The notes: generated by a model from the letters alone, not told the origin. Counted from the first letter of the stretch, positions 17,003 to 26,842 are shown. The stretch is DNA of 64,000 nucleotides from an uncultured Clostridia bacterium (GCA_938046095.1 CALIXS010000014.1:124001-188000); one strand, 5' to 3'. A program made the numbers and translations.

Positions 17003-17491
17003 ATGAAGCTTATACTTGCCGCTGACGAAAGATGGGGCATAGGCAGGGACGGAGGACTTCTCTGTCACCTGCCCGGAGATCTTAAGTATTTTAAGAGTAT
17101 GACGATGGGAAAGACCGTGATAATGGGACGCGTCACGCTTCAAAGCCTGCCGGGCGGCAGAGGTTTGCCCGGGAGGCGTAACATAGTGATGACGCGCGAT
17201 TGCGGCTTCAGCTCTGAAAACTGCGAGATAGCGCATACGGTTCGGGAGCTCGACGCGCTTCTCGAGGGTACGCCGGCTGACGACGTGTTCGTAATCGGCG
17301 GTGCTTCGATATATGAGCAGCTTCTGCCGAAGTGCGATACATGCTATATAACCAGGATATACGAAGATTTCGGAGCTGACAGGAGCTTTTGCGACCTTGA
17401 CGGCGATCCCCGTTTTGATTGTGAACCCGTTTCCGACGTTCAGGAGGAGAACGGAATAAGGTACAGATTTTACGTATATAAAAGAAGATGA
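17003..17491 (+). CDS. folA: Dihydrofolate reductase
   Basis: A 162-residue NADPH-dependent enzyme reducing dihydrofolate. The start MKLILAADERWGIGRDGGLLCHLPGDLKYFK, here only positions 1-31, has the family substrate loop, with Asp26 as the acidic catalytic residue. TVIMGRVTLQSLPG (about 38-51) and FVIGGASIYEQLLP (about 97-110) bind cofactor. It works directly with ThyA, its upstream neighbour. The ribosome site is GGGGAGG at 16991-16997. It shares ATGA with rlmB. Confidence 0.94.
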   Translation: MKLILAADERWGIGRDGGLLCHLPGDLKYFKSMTMGKTVIMGRVTLQSLPGGRGLPGRRNIVMTRDCGFSSENCEIAHTVRELDALLEGTPADDVFVIGGASIYEQLLPKCDTCYITRIYEDFGADRSFCDLDGDPRFDCEPVSDVQEENGIRYRFYVYKRR

Positions 17492-18237
17492 ACAGACGCG
17501 ATATAACAGCCGGCAGGAATCCGGCGGCGGAGGCGATCAGGAGCGGCCGGCCGATAGAAAAGGTAATCATACAGGACGGAGCCACGGGATCGGTCGGCAG
17601 GATAATATCAGATGCAAAACGGCGGGGTATACGCGTGGAATATGCGCCGAAGCGTGATCTCGACAGGATAGCCGCGGGAATCTCCCATCAGGGGGTCATA
17701 GCTGTAACCGCCCCTCATGATTACGCATCGCTTGAGGATATATACGCGAACGGAGAGAAGCCGGGACGCGAAACTCTGATCGTCATACTCGATGATATTG
17801 CAGATCCGCAAAACCTCGGCGCAATAATGCGTACTGCCGAGTGTATGGGCGCCGCCGGCGTAGTTATACCTAAGAAGGGCGGCGCGGGACTTACAGAAAC
17901 CGTTGCCAAAACAAGCGCCGGAGCAATAGAGTACATGCCTGTTGCGCGTGTCGCAAACATAGCGAGAACTATCGATGAACTCAAGGAAAACGGTTATTGG
18001 ATCGCTGCGCTCGATATGGACGGCTCGCGTTATCACGATGCGGATCTTACCGGACGGCTTGCAGTTGTAGTCGGCTCGGAGGGGAGAGGCGTCGGCAGGC
18101 TCATCAAAGAGAAATGCGATTTCGTTCTTTCGATACCTATGACCGGAAAAATAAGCTCGCTTAACGCATCAAACGCCGCAGCGATCGTCATGTACGAATC
18201 GAGGAGACAAAGGGACAGAAAAAATGACCGAAGGTAA
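17488..18237 (+). CDS. rlmB: 23S rRNA 2'-O-ribose methyltransferase (SpoU/TrmH family, RlmB-like)
   Basis: A 249-residue SPOUT methyltransferase. The N-terminal substrate-binding part (1-75) begins with the NPAAEAIRSGRPIEKVII pattern. The catalytic domain has motif 1 DPQNLGAIMRTAE (about 109-121), motif 2 VVVGSEGRGVGRLI (about 193-206) and motif 3 IPMTGKISSLNASNAAAIVMYE (about 215-236, the SAM knot). RlmB methylates G2251 in E. coli 23S rRNA. It overlaps sigH by 14 nt; the NYN-domain yacP gene found between these two in Bacillus is absent. Confidence 0.92.
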   Translation: MNRRDITAGRNPAAEAIRSGRPIEKVIIQDGATGSVGRIISDAKRRGIRVEYAPKRDLDRIAAGISHQGVIAVTAPHDYASLEDIYANGEKPGRETLIVILDDIADPQNLGAIMRTAECMGAAGVVIPKKGGAGLTETVAKTSAGAIEYMPVARVANIARTIDELKENGYWIAALDMDGSRYHDADLTGRLAVVVGSEGRGVGRLIKEKCDFVLSIPMTGKISSLNASNAAAIVMYESRRQRDRKNDRR

Positions 18238-18844
18238 ACTCAACATACTGGCGGACGAGGCCGTGGTGCGCATGGCTCAGGAGGGCTCGGCGACAGCGTA
18301 CGAGTACCTTATACAAAAATACAGAGAGGTCGCGAAAATAAAAGCTCGGACCTATTATATCGCGGGCGGCGACAATGAGGATGCTGTTCAGGAGGGAATG
18401 ATAGGCATATTCAAAGCCGTCAGAGATTATGAGCCGGGCGCCGGCGCATCATTTTCGTCGTTTCTCGAGCTATGTGTGGACCGGCAAATCAAGACGGCTA
18501 TGAGCGGAGCCAACCGACGTAAGCATAAGATTCTAACGGAATCGGTTTCACTCGTGCTGCAGGAGGGCGAAAGCGAAAACGGAAATCCCGACATTGCGCA
18601 TATGATGACTGCCGGAAGAGAAGACGAGCCGGAGAATGCCGCTCTGATAAAGGAGGCCGTCGAATTGATGCGAAAAGCGGGGGAGGAGCGTCTCAGCCGC
18701 TTCGAGCGCAGAGTCTGGAACGAGATGCTGAAGGGCGAAACGTACAGGGAAATCGCCGACATGCTGCAAAAATCCCCGAAAACCATAGATAACGCAATTC
18801 AGCGCATCAAGAAAAAAATACGCCTTGACGTCTTCGATTATTGA
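18224..18844 (+). CDS. sigH: Sigma-70 family sigma factor, SigH type
   Basis: A 206-residue sigma factor with region 2 (YLIQKYREVAKIKARTYYIAG to AVRDYEPGAGASFSSFLELCVDRQIKTA; about residues 27-88) and a region 4 helix-turn-helix (GETYREIADMLQKSPKTIDNAIQRIKKK, about 173-200). Gene position after rlmB is that of spo0H in Bacillus and of sigH in Clostridium. It directs transition-phase genes, and sporulation or competence where present. Nothing here shows whether this organism sporulates. AAAGGGA at 18209-18215 precedes the ATG. Confidence 0.88.
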   Translation: MTEGKLNILADEAVVRMAQEGSATAYEYLIQKYREVAKIKARTYYIAGGDNEDAVQEGMIGIFKAVRDYEPGAGASFSSFLELCVDRQIKTAMSGANRRKHKILTESVSLVLQEGESENGNPDIAHMMTAGREDEPENAALIKEAVELMRKAGEERLSRFERRVWNEMLKGETYREIADMLQKSPKTIDNAIQRIKKKIRLDVFDY

Positions 18845-18869
18845 CATTCACAGCCAAAAATAGTACCAT
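18841..18869 (+). promoter_or_regulatory. Promoter for tRNA-Thr and tuf copy 1
   Basis: TTGACA (18841-18846) overlaps the sigH stop codon; after a 17-bp spacer comes TACCAT (18864-18869). A short stem-loop with a T run (18879-18899) lies between the start site and the tRNA and may be a weak sigH terminator. Confidence 0.55.
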
Positions 18870-18903
18870 TAACCTATTATCGGGAAATTCCTGATTTTAT
18901 TGT

Positions 18904-18980
18904 GCTGTTGTAGCTCAGTAGGTAGAGCACCTCATTGGTAATGAGGAGGTTCGGCAGTTCAAATCTGCTCAACAGCTCCA
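18904..18980 (+). tRNA. tRNA-Thr (anticodon GGT)
   Basis: A full cloverleaf: acceptor stem GCTGTTG/CAACAGC, D arm with TAGCTCAGTAGGTAGAGCA, anticodon stem CCTCA/TGAGG around TTGGTAA (anticodon GGT, reading ACC and ACU), T arm with GTTCAAAT, and an encoded CCA at 18978-18980. It lies 40 bp before tuf, probably in the same transcript. Confidence 0.95.
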
Positions 18981-19020
18981 GATCGAAAAACGAATAAATT
19001 TCAATGTAAGGAGAGAAGAC

Positions 19021-20214
<1,194 letters not shown>

Positions 20215-20257
20215 TACTTCTCGATCGTCGTATAACCGTCATTTAAATACGGTATTT

Positions 20258-20294
20258 AAAGGACCTCCTGGGTTTACCCGGAGGTCCTTTGTAC
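20258..20294 (+). terminator. Terminator after tuf copy 1
   Basis: An 11-bp stem, AAAGGACCTCC (20258-20268) with GGAGGTCCTTT (20280-20290), an inner GGG/CCC pair and a short T run at its end. Confidence 0.85.
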
Positions 20295-20417
20295 GATTCA
20301 TGCAGCAGTCTGCTTAAATTCCGAAAAAGCTGTAAGGGTGCGCAGCCGCGCGTAAAAACCTGATTTCACGTCCTTAACGTATGTGATATACTGTTATCTG
20401 AACGGAGGACAGGATTT

Positions 20418-21287
20418 ATGAATTCATTGACGATTAACAGAAAACGACTGTTCGTCGATATTTTGTTTGATATTCTCGGGGGCGTTTTTATAGCGGCGGG
20501 GGCGTATAATTTTGCCGCTGCAATGAATTTTCCGCTCGTAGGCTTTACCGGAATTGCGCTCATACTGCACAACCTTTTCGGACTGCCGATAGGTATCATG
20601 AACGTTGTACTCAATATACCCGTTGCGGTTTTATGTTATAAGATACTCGGCAGAATGTATTTCTTCAATTCCATCAAATCGCTTCTGATCACGTCGGTCA
20701 TAATAGACTTTGTGGCACCGCACATACCCGTTTACCGCGGCGACGCTATAATGGCGGCTGTCTGCACCGGTGTGCTTTCCGGTATAGGTTATGCTTTGAT
20801 ATATATGAGGAGATCTTCTACGGGAGGCAGTGATTTTATTATTCTTGCGATAAAGGCGAAAAAACCGTACATGACTATCGGCCGTCTGTCGTTTGCGATA
20901 GATACGATAGTTGTCGTGCTCGGCACAATCTTTGTTGCGAAGAGCGTAGACGGGCTTATATACGGAATTATGATAAGCTATATTATTTCCATGGTCATAG
21001 ACAAGACGATGTACGGAATGTCGTCGGGCAAGATGACGCTTATCGTAACGAGCAGGGCTAAAGAGATAGCGGAATGTATAGATGAGACGACAGACAGAGG
21101 CGCAACATTCCTGAAAGCGCAGGGCAGCTATTCGTCCGAGGAAAAAGACGTCGTGATGTGCGCGTGCAGCAACAAGCAGATGTATATGATCAAAGATGAG
21201 GTCCGCGGTGTCGATCCCGACGCGTTTATGATAGTAGTCGAATCGAGCGAGATCATGGGCGAGGGATTTCGAAAGCCGTTGGTGTAA
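20418..21287 (+). CDS. YitT-family membrane protein
   Basis: A 289-residue protein of the YitT/YqfU family (DUF161 membrane part plus DUF2179). About six hydrophobic helices occupy residues 10-210, with family segments DILGGVFIAAGAYNFA and STGGSDFIILAIK (about 134-146). The soluble C-terminal domain (about 212-285) holds a DRGATFLKAQGSYS stretch typical of DUF2179. Function is unproven; a transport role is suspected for the family. AACGGAGGACAGG stands before the ATG. Confidence 0.88.
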   Translation: MNSLTINRKRLFVDILFDILGGVFIAAGAYNFAAAMNFPLVGFTGIALILHNLFGLPIGIMNVVLNIPVAVLCYKILGRMYFFNSIKSLLITSVIIDFVAPHIPVYRGDAIMAAVCTGVLSGIGYALIYMRRSSTGGSDFIILAIKAKKPYMTIGRLSFAIDTIVVVLGTIFVAKSVDGLIYGIMISYIISMVIDKTMYGMSSGKMTLIVTSRAKEIAECIDETTDRGATFLKAQGSYSSEEKDVVMCACSNKQMYMIKDEVRGVDPDAFMIVVESSEIMGEGFRKPLV

Positions 21288-21341
21288 ATTCTTAATTATT
21301 TATGATATATGTCGACAAAACGGTGTGCAGAGGTTAAAATT

Positions 21342-21372
21342 AAAAGGCTTTGCTGAAAGCCCGCGCCTTTTT
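21342..21372 (+). terminator. Terminator after the YitT gene
   Basis: Stem AAAAGGC (21342-21348) with GCCTTTT (21365-21371), with inner pairs and a short T run. Confidence 0.5.
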
Positions 21373-21423
21373 GAGCGATGCGCCAAAAATCGATCTCTCA
21401 AAGGCTGTATCGGATAAGGATGT

Positions 21424-22926
21424 GTGCAGCGGATAACAGATATGAGAAGCGAAAGAAATACTATACAAATAAAAAAGAAAAAGACTGTTTTCGGTAGATT
21501 TACGAGGTTATGGAGCGTAATACTCCTGCTCGGATCGCTTTTTTTCGCGGGACTGATCGCCTACTCGGGACTGCTTACGACGAAACTTCTGATTATAGCA
21601 TGTGCCGTTATATTTGTTGTTTTTTTACTGCTTTTTCCGGCGCTTTGGTCCTTCAGATTTAAAAAGTCTCGCAAGGCGCTTGCATTTGTCATGTCGCTTC
21701 TGATAGGCGCCGTGTACGGCGTAGGCGGATATTATCTCGGGGGAACGCTCGATTTCATAAATAAAATATCATCGGTGGTGTCCATAACGAGGGATACGTA
21801 CTACGTTATAGTGCGCGACGACGGGCAGTTTGAAGAGCTTGGCGATATAGAGGGAAGCCGTGTCATCTCTCTGAATGGAGGCGATTCTCTCCCCGAGGCG
21901 GAAAAAAAGCTTCAGGAAAAGGTGCAAGTGAAGCTTTATTCGGCGGAAAACAATAATGAAGCTGCGGAAGCCCTGCTGACAGGTGATGAGGATGTACTTT
22001 TCATGAGTTCCGCGAATTATGCCGGTCTGAACGGAAGCTTTGATAATTTTGATGACGATACAAAGATCCTTGAAAAGATAACAATACTGACGAGCGGGGG
22101 CGGTACAGCCAAGGGCGTGACAGTTACCGAGGAGCCGTTCAACGTTCTGATATCGGGGCTTGATACCGAAGGTGATATCGGTGAGACGTCAAGGTCGGAC
22201 GTAAATATGATAATGACGGTAAATCCGAATACGAGGAGTATACTTCTCACCTCCATACCGAGGGACTATTATGTGGAATATCCTGATGTGCCCGGTGCCT
22301 ATGACAAACTGACACACAGCGGGATATACGGTGTGGATGAAACGGTCGCCACGGTCGAGAAGCTGATGGATATAGATATAAACTACTATGTAAAAGTAAA
22401 CTATTCCACGATAACGTCACTCGTCGATGCGATCGACGGAATAGATGTCGAGTCCGACTACAATTTCGAAACGCACGGTCAGGAATATTACCATTTTTCG
22501 GCGGGGATGAACCACCTTGAGGGAGCGGAGGCGCTCGCGTTTGCAAGGGAAAGACAGGCGTTCGAGGACGGTGATTTTCAGCGGAACAGGAATCAGCAGC
22601 TCGTACTCAAGGCTTTGATACAGAAGCTGACGTCGAGCCGTACGATACTGCTGAAATACGGGCAGATTCTGAACTCGCTCGAAAACTATATTGAGATCAA
22701 CATGAGCGGGGACGAGATCAAAGCGCTCGTGCGCATGCAGCTTGCTGACATGTCCGGCTGGAATATAGAAACGCAAAGCATTATCGGAGGCATAGACACG
22801 CTGCCGTGCTATGCGATCGGAAATGAATACGCCTCAGTTGTGACGCAGGATCCCGACAGTGTAGCACAGGCGCGCGAGGCGATCATGAACGTCATGGGAA
22901 TATACGCTCAGGAAAACCCGGAATGA
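21424..22926 (+). CDS. LytR-CpsA-Psr (LCP) family cell wall glycopolymer ligase
   Basis: A 500-residue membrane enzyme. After a basic start there are three hydrophobic helices (about 25-50, 52-70, 80-105) and an extracytoplasmic region. The LCP domain is at about 250-400: SDVNMIMTVNP, then IPRDYYVEY with the lipid-phosphate Arg, and FARERQAFEDGDFQRNRNQQ with the catalytic arginines. LCP proteins move teichoic-acid-like or capsule polymers from lipid carriers to peptidoglycan. The extra domain at about 110-235 recalls LCP accessory regions. The start is a GTG with AAGGA at close spacing; the ATG at 21442 is the alternative. No terminator is seen before the nitrogenase-like genes 62 bp on. Confidence 0.88.
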   Translation: MQRITDMRSERNTIQIKKKKTVFGRFTRLWSVILLLGSLFFAGLIAYSGLLTTKLLIIACAVIFVVFLLLFPALWSFRFKKSRKALAFVMSLLIGAVYGVGGYYLGGTLDFINKISSVVSITRDTYYVIVRDDGQFEELGDIEGSRVISLNGGDSLPEAEKKLQEKVQVKLYSAENNNEAAEALLTGDEDVLFMSSANYAGLNGSFDNFDDDTKILEKITILTSGGGTAKGVTVTEEPFNVLISGLDTEGDIGETSRSDVNMIMTVNPNTRSILLTSIPRDYYVEYPDVPGAYDKLTHSGIYGVDETVATVEKLMDIDINYYVKVNYSTITSLVDAIDGIDVESDYNFETHGQEYYHFSAGMNHLEGAEALAFARERQAFEDGDFQRNRNQQLVLKALIQKLTSSRTILLKYGQILNSLENYIEINMSGDEIKALVRMQLADMSGWNIETQSIIGGIDTLPCYAIGNEYASVVTQDPDSVAQAREAIMNVMGIYAQENPE

Positions 22927-22988
22927 AGCGGCGCATCAATGAGGCTGTATATACACTCAAACCCGAAGCATGATATAAGGGGCGTATC

Positions 22989-25316
22989 ATGAAACAGATT
23001 GCAGTCTACGGAAAGGGCGGAATAGGGAAATCAACGATTGCCGCGAATATATCGGTAGCGTTTTCCGTGCGCGGAAAGAATGTACTGCAGATAGGATGCG
23101 ATCCTAAGCGTGATTCGACACGTCTGCTTATGAACGGCAGACGCCTCGATACCGTTCTCGATTATATACGCACGACGGGTCCTCTTGATTACAGGTCTGA
23201 GGATATTCTCGGCTGCGGGGTAAACGGAATAGGTTGTATCGAGGCGGGAGGCCCGAAACCCGGAGTTGGATGCGCGGGGCGCGGGATAATCAGCGCCTTT
23301 GAACTCATAGAAAAGCTTCATATAAAAAAGGATTATGACATAATCGTATACGACGTGCTCGGAGACGTGGTCTGCGGAGGCTTTGCCGTACCTATACGAC
23401 GTGAGTATGCGGATGTGATCCTTATTGTAACATCGGGAGAGTACATGTCTCTTTATGCTGCAAACAACATACTGCGCGGCATAGAAAATTATGATGACAA
23501 GCGGCGCCGCGTTGCGGGCCTTATATACAACAGCAGGAACGTGACGGGTGAGGATGAGCGCGTAAGACTCTTTGCCGAGGCGGTTCGCCTGCCCGTGATA
23601 AAGAAAATACCGAGAGATGATGCTTTTGCCAAGGCTGAACGTGAGCAGAAAACCGTCATGGAATATTACGCTTCGCAAAACACCGGTCTGTGCGGGAGTT
23701 TTTTTGATATAGCCGACAGGCTGATTGCAGGGACTGAGCTGTTCTCCGCGCATCCGCTGACGGACGGGCAGCTCGAGGAGCTTACTGCATATGGCATGGT
23801 GAGGACTGAACTCGGCGAATCACGCGGCACAGAACCGCCCTGCGGAAATCTACCGGATTTATCGGGCAAATATGAGGCCTTGCCCGGCGAAAATGAGAAT
23901 TCGCCGCGTGAAGTTGCCGAGGGCTTGCCGGCTCCGGATATAAAAAAGCCGGCGAACCGAACGTGCAAAGAGCGGAGAGCATGCTCCCCGGCATATGAAC
24001 CCGGATACCTTTCCAAAAATATCGTAAGAAATGAGCCTCTGCACGGATGTGCCTTTAACGGAGCCGTAAGCATGAGTGTGAATATCCGCGATGCGGCAGT
24101 TTTGGCTCACTCGCCGAAGAGCTGCATATATCTTTCTTATCAGACAATAAGCTCTACACCGAGGCGAAGACTTTATGAACGCGGAGTTCTTATGGGATCC
24201 GCCGAAATGCCGAATCTTTTTTCGACCGAAATGGATGATAATGACGTTGTATTCGGCGCTGCCGACAAGGTGACCGAAGCCGTAAAACGAATCGGCGATG
24301 ATTTCGATCCGAGAGCCGTGATAATCGTAAGCTCCTGCCCGTCTGGCATAATAGGCGACGATGTGGAAAAGGCCGCGGCGCTTTCCTCCGCGGGGATGCC
24401 GGTCGTGACGATTAAGGCCGACGGCAATCTTTCCGGCGATTATCTTCAGGGTATGCTTATGACGTATACAGGGCTCGCCGAGCAGATAATCGACCCCTCT
24501 GTAGTTCCTGAGCAAAACACGGTAAATATAATATTCGAAAAGGTAGTCTGCCGTAATACGGAGGCGAATTTCAGGACGATAAAAGGCTTTCTCGACAAAA
24601 TGAACGTAAGGATAAACTGCCGATTCCTCTGCAATACGTCATACGACAGGGTAAAAAGCTTCTGTGCCGCATCGCTCAATCTGCTCGCTTACAGGGACTA
24701 TACCGGCAATATCCTCAAGGCCTTTTTTGAAAATAAATACGGGTGTAAGTTTTTCGATTATCAGTTTCCCGTCGGCTTTTCGGAAACCGTCAGATGGCTG
24801 AGAGGAGTCGGAGCATTTTTCGGGCGAACGGCAGAGGCGGAGAGGATCATTGAAGCGAACCGCGCGGAATATGACGAAAAGGTGAGAGTGTCGAGGAGCA
24901 GGCTCAGAGGGAAAAGGCTGCTTATAATTACATATAATTCGGATGTCGACTGGATTATAGGAGCCGCACTTGACTGCGGCATACGGATAGTGAAAATCTG
25001 CAAGCTCAATTTTTCGCAGGACGAAGGCTTCAGGACGACGATTCCGGAGGCGTCCGATATTATCGTAGAGGATAACTACGACCGCGGCAAAAGGGCATAC
25101 GACATCAAAAAACTGAAGCCTGATATAGTGTTGTCAAATTACGAGTCTGCGGAGACCGATAATCGCTGCGTTTCCGACACGATACCGATGTGTCCCGACG
25201 TGGGCTTCTTTACGGGAATAGATACGGTGATGCGCTGGGGCGATCTTTTAGGGACCGAAAGAAAGGGAGAATGGGAGAATGATAAATACCTATTTGACAA
25301 ATATTACTCCGGATAG
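22989..25316 (+). CDS. NifH-NifD fusion: nitrogenase-like reductase and catalytic-subunit-like protein
   Basis: A 775-residue protein. Residues 1 to about 255 are a NifH/BchL-type Fe-protein: P-loop GKGGIGKST (8-16), CDPK (37-40), and both cysteines that hold the shared Fe4S4 cluster, Cys95 in GVGCAGRG and Cys129 in DVLGDVVCGGFA. Residues 256-340 form a low-complexity linker with Cys285, Cys326 and Cys332. Residues about 341-775 are a nitrogenase component-1 domain of the NifD/E family, with cluster-type cysteines Cys354 (HGCAFNGA), Cys379 (SPKSC) and Cys450 (SSCPSGIIGDD), and a late PVGFSETVRWLR segment. Fe-protein and component 1 are normally separate subunits. The ribosome site is AAGGGGCG. 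The next gene overlaps by 38 nt. Function unknown; see findings. Confidence 0.88.
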   Translation: MKQIAVYGKGGIGKSTIAANISVAFSVRGKNVLQIGCDPKRDSTRLLMNGRRLDTVLDYIRTTGPLDYRSEDILGCGVNGIGCIEAGGPKPGVGCAGRGIISAFELIEKLHIKKDYDIIVYDVLGDVVCGGFAVPIRREYADVILIVTSGEYMSLYAANNILRGIENYDDKRRRVAGLIYNSRNVTGEDERVRLFAEAVRLPVIKKIPRDDAFAKAEREQKTVMEYYASQNTGLCGSFFDIADRLIAGTELFSAHPLTDGQLEELTAYGMVRTELGESRGTEPPCGNLPDLSGKYEALPGENENSPREVAEGLPAPDIKKPANRTCKERRACSPAYEPGYLSKNIVRNEPLHGCAFNGAVSMSVNIRDAAVLAHSPKSCIYLSYQTISSTPRRRLYERGVLMGSAEMPNLFSTEMDDNDVVFGAADKVTEAVKRIGDDFDPRAVIIVSSCPSGIIGDDVEKAAALSSAGMPVVTIKADGNLSGDYLQGMLMTYTGLAEQIIDPSVVPEQNTVNIIFEKVVCRNTEANFRTIKGFLDKMNVRINCRFLCNTSYDRVKSFCAASLNLLAYRDYTGNILKAFFENKYGCKFFDYQFPVGFSETVRWLRGVGAFFGRTAEAERIIEANRAEYDEKVRVSRSRLRGKRLLIITYNSDVDWIIGAALDCGIRIVKICKLNFSQDEGFRTTIPEASDIIVEDNYDRGKRAYDIKKLKPDIVLSNYESAETDNRCVSDTIPMCPDVGFFTGIDTVMRWGDLLGTERKGEWENDKYLFDKYYSG

Positions 25317-26619
25317 TATATCGGGTATTATATTTGCTTTCGAAGGTCTCAAGGACACCGTGGTTTTGCTGAACGGGCCGACAGGCTGTAAATTTTACCA
25401 TTCGGCTACCTCAGATAACCAGATGATACGGCGGCAGGAGTTCGACCCGCTGAATTACCCTCCGATATGGTATTTCGGACAGCCGCGCGTTCCGTGCTCG
25501 TTCCTCGACAAAAGAGACTACGTCTACGGCAGCGGCGAAAAAATACGCGAGGGTATAGAATTCCTGAGGAGCCGTCTCAGCTTTGCCCGTCTTATAGTCG
25601 TAAATTCTCCCGGAGCCGCACTGATAGGCGATGAACTTGAACGCATTGTCGGGGGATGTATTGATGACTGCCGGGTGATAACTGTAGAATCGCCGGGATA
25701 CTCGAAATACGTGTGGGACGGATATTCTCTGGCATGCACAAAGATAATAGAAGAGCTTCTGCCGCAGCCGGGTATGAGAGAAAAGCGCATAAGGGATGCG
25801 AACAAGGGTAAATGTATCAACATCCTCGGACTTTCCATATTTCATAAATATTATCGCGGTTCGCTCGATGAGCTGAAACGCCTCCTGGAAATGTGCGGTA
25901 TAAGTGTCTGCTGCCGCCTTGCGTGCGGAAACGACACAGAGGAGCTGTCGAGCCTCGGCGAAGCGGGGCTCAATGTCGTCGTCGATGCGCGCTACGGGCT
26001 TGAGGCGGCAAGGCTCCTGCGCGACAAGTACGGTACACCGTATATGTTATGCGACGGCACGCCGGTGGGCTTCGCCGCGACGGAAAAGCTGGTCGGAGCG
26101 ATATGTGATCATTTAGGAGCGGCTCCGGATGATCGCAGCCGCTTCGTCACGGAATGCGAAAGAGCGAGAGCTCTCAGTTTCGCACATATTTCGCGGGTCA
26201 ATTCGCTCACCGGACTGCCGAAGGGAACTCGCTTCGCCGTTCAGGGAACGGCCTGTGAATGTCTGGGGTATGTGCGGTTTCTCGTCGATTATTTCGGAAT
26301 GACCGCAGACAGCGTTCAGGTGCTCGACAGAGAATGCGCATCTGATCGCGAAAATGATGCTTTGGACCTGCTCGTCTCGGAGCTTGAACGCACGGGAATG
26401 TCGGAGGCGATGGATCGCGACATATTGGATACGTCCGCTGCGCTTGTCTTTGCCGACGGGAATATAATAGCCTCGCTGAAGATGAGAGGTTCGGAGTTTA
26501 CGGGGATAGAAACAGCTCTTCCGTCAATCGGATATATAGACGTGATACCTAAAACTCATTTCGGGATAAGCGGAGCGCTGCTGATCTGCGAACAGGTGCT
26601 GAACGGATTGCTGTATTGA
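25279..26619 (+). CDS. NifK-like nitrogenase component-1 partner subunit
   Basis: A 446-residue protein of the NifD/K/E/N superfamily. The N-terminus aligns by eye with the D-like half of the upstream gene: GLKDTVVLLNGPTGC (Cys37) stands for the second cluster cysteine. The first cysteine is missing (PDSISGIIFA) and the third is replaced by Ser110 (NSPGAALIGDELE). Cys73 is extra. Later parts show superfamily Rossmann-like repeats (INILGLSIFHKYYRGSLDELKRLL, LLCDGTPVGF-like at about 255-262). Ribosome site GGGAG sits inside the upstream gene, so the two are translationally coupled. It probably forms a heterodimer or heterotetramer with the D-like half. No FeMo-cofactor ligands can be assigned. 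Confidence 0.85.
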   Translation: MINTYLTNITPDSISGIIFAFEGLKDTVVLLNGPTGCKFYHSATSDNQMIRRQEFDPLNYPPIWYFGQPRVPCSFLDKRDYVYGSGEKIREGIEFLRSRLSFARLIVVNSPGAALIGDELERIVGGCIDDCRVITVESPGYSKYVWDGYSLACTKIIEELLPQPGMREKRIRDANKGKCINILGLSIFHKYYRGSLDELKRLLEMCGISVCCRLACGNDTEELSSLGEAGLNVVVDARYGLEAARLLRDKYGTPYMLCDGTPVGFAATEKLVGAICDHLGAAPDDRSRFVTECERARALSFAHISRVNSLTGLPKGTRFAVQGTACECLGYVRFLVDYFGMTADSVQVLDRECASDRENDALDLLVSELERTGMSEAMDRDILDTSAALVFADGNIIASLKMRGSEFTGIETALPSIGYIDVIPKTHFGISGALLICEQVLNGLLY

Positions 26620-26699
26620 TACGGCACGTCGGCGCGCGGCGGGGTCGCAAAATATCTTGCACGTACACCGAAAAAATGTATTTCCGAAGCGCACGGCGG

Positions 26700-26842
26700 G
26701 TGATACGTCCCTTGACAAATAAATCATTTGACTTTGACAAAGCTATGATGTACACTTAATGAGCAACTTTATGCTATGTATTCAGAGTCGAGCGCGTTCG
26801 GCTCTGAATTTAAGTACTATAACGACGAAAGGATATCAGGAC
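26700..26842 (+). promoter_or_regulatory. Leader region of the rpmG-secE-nusG-rplKAJL cluster
   Basis: Two TTGACA hexamers (26712-26717 and 26734-26739) start this region; neither has a perfect -10 at 17 bp (CTTAAT at 26755-26760 is the best for the second). A stem-loop follows, ATTCAGAG (26780-26787) with CTCTGAAT (26802-26809). The frame is open from 26759 into rpmG, but the normal L33 start and its ribosome site lie at 26843. Confidence 0.45.

Noticed and set aside
22989..26619. True nitrogen fixation locus
   Set aside because: NifB, NifE/N and other nif genes are absent from the window, and the K-like subunit lacks the P-cluster cysteines, so N2 reduction is not supported.
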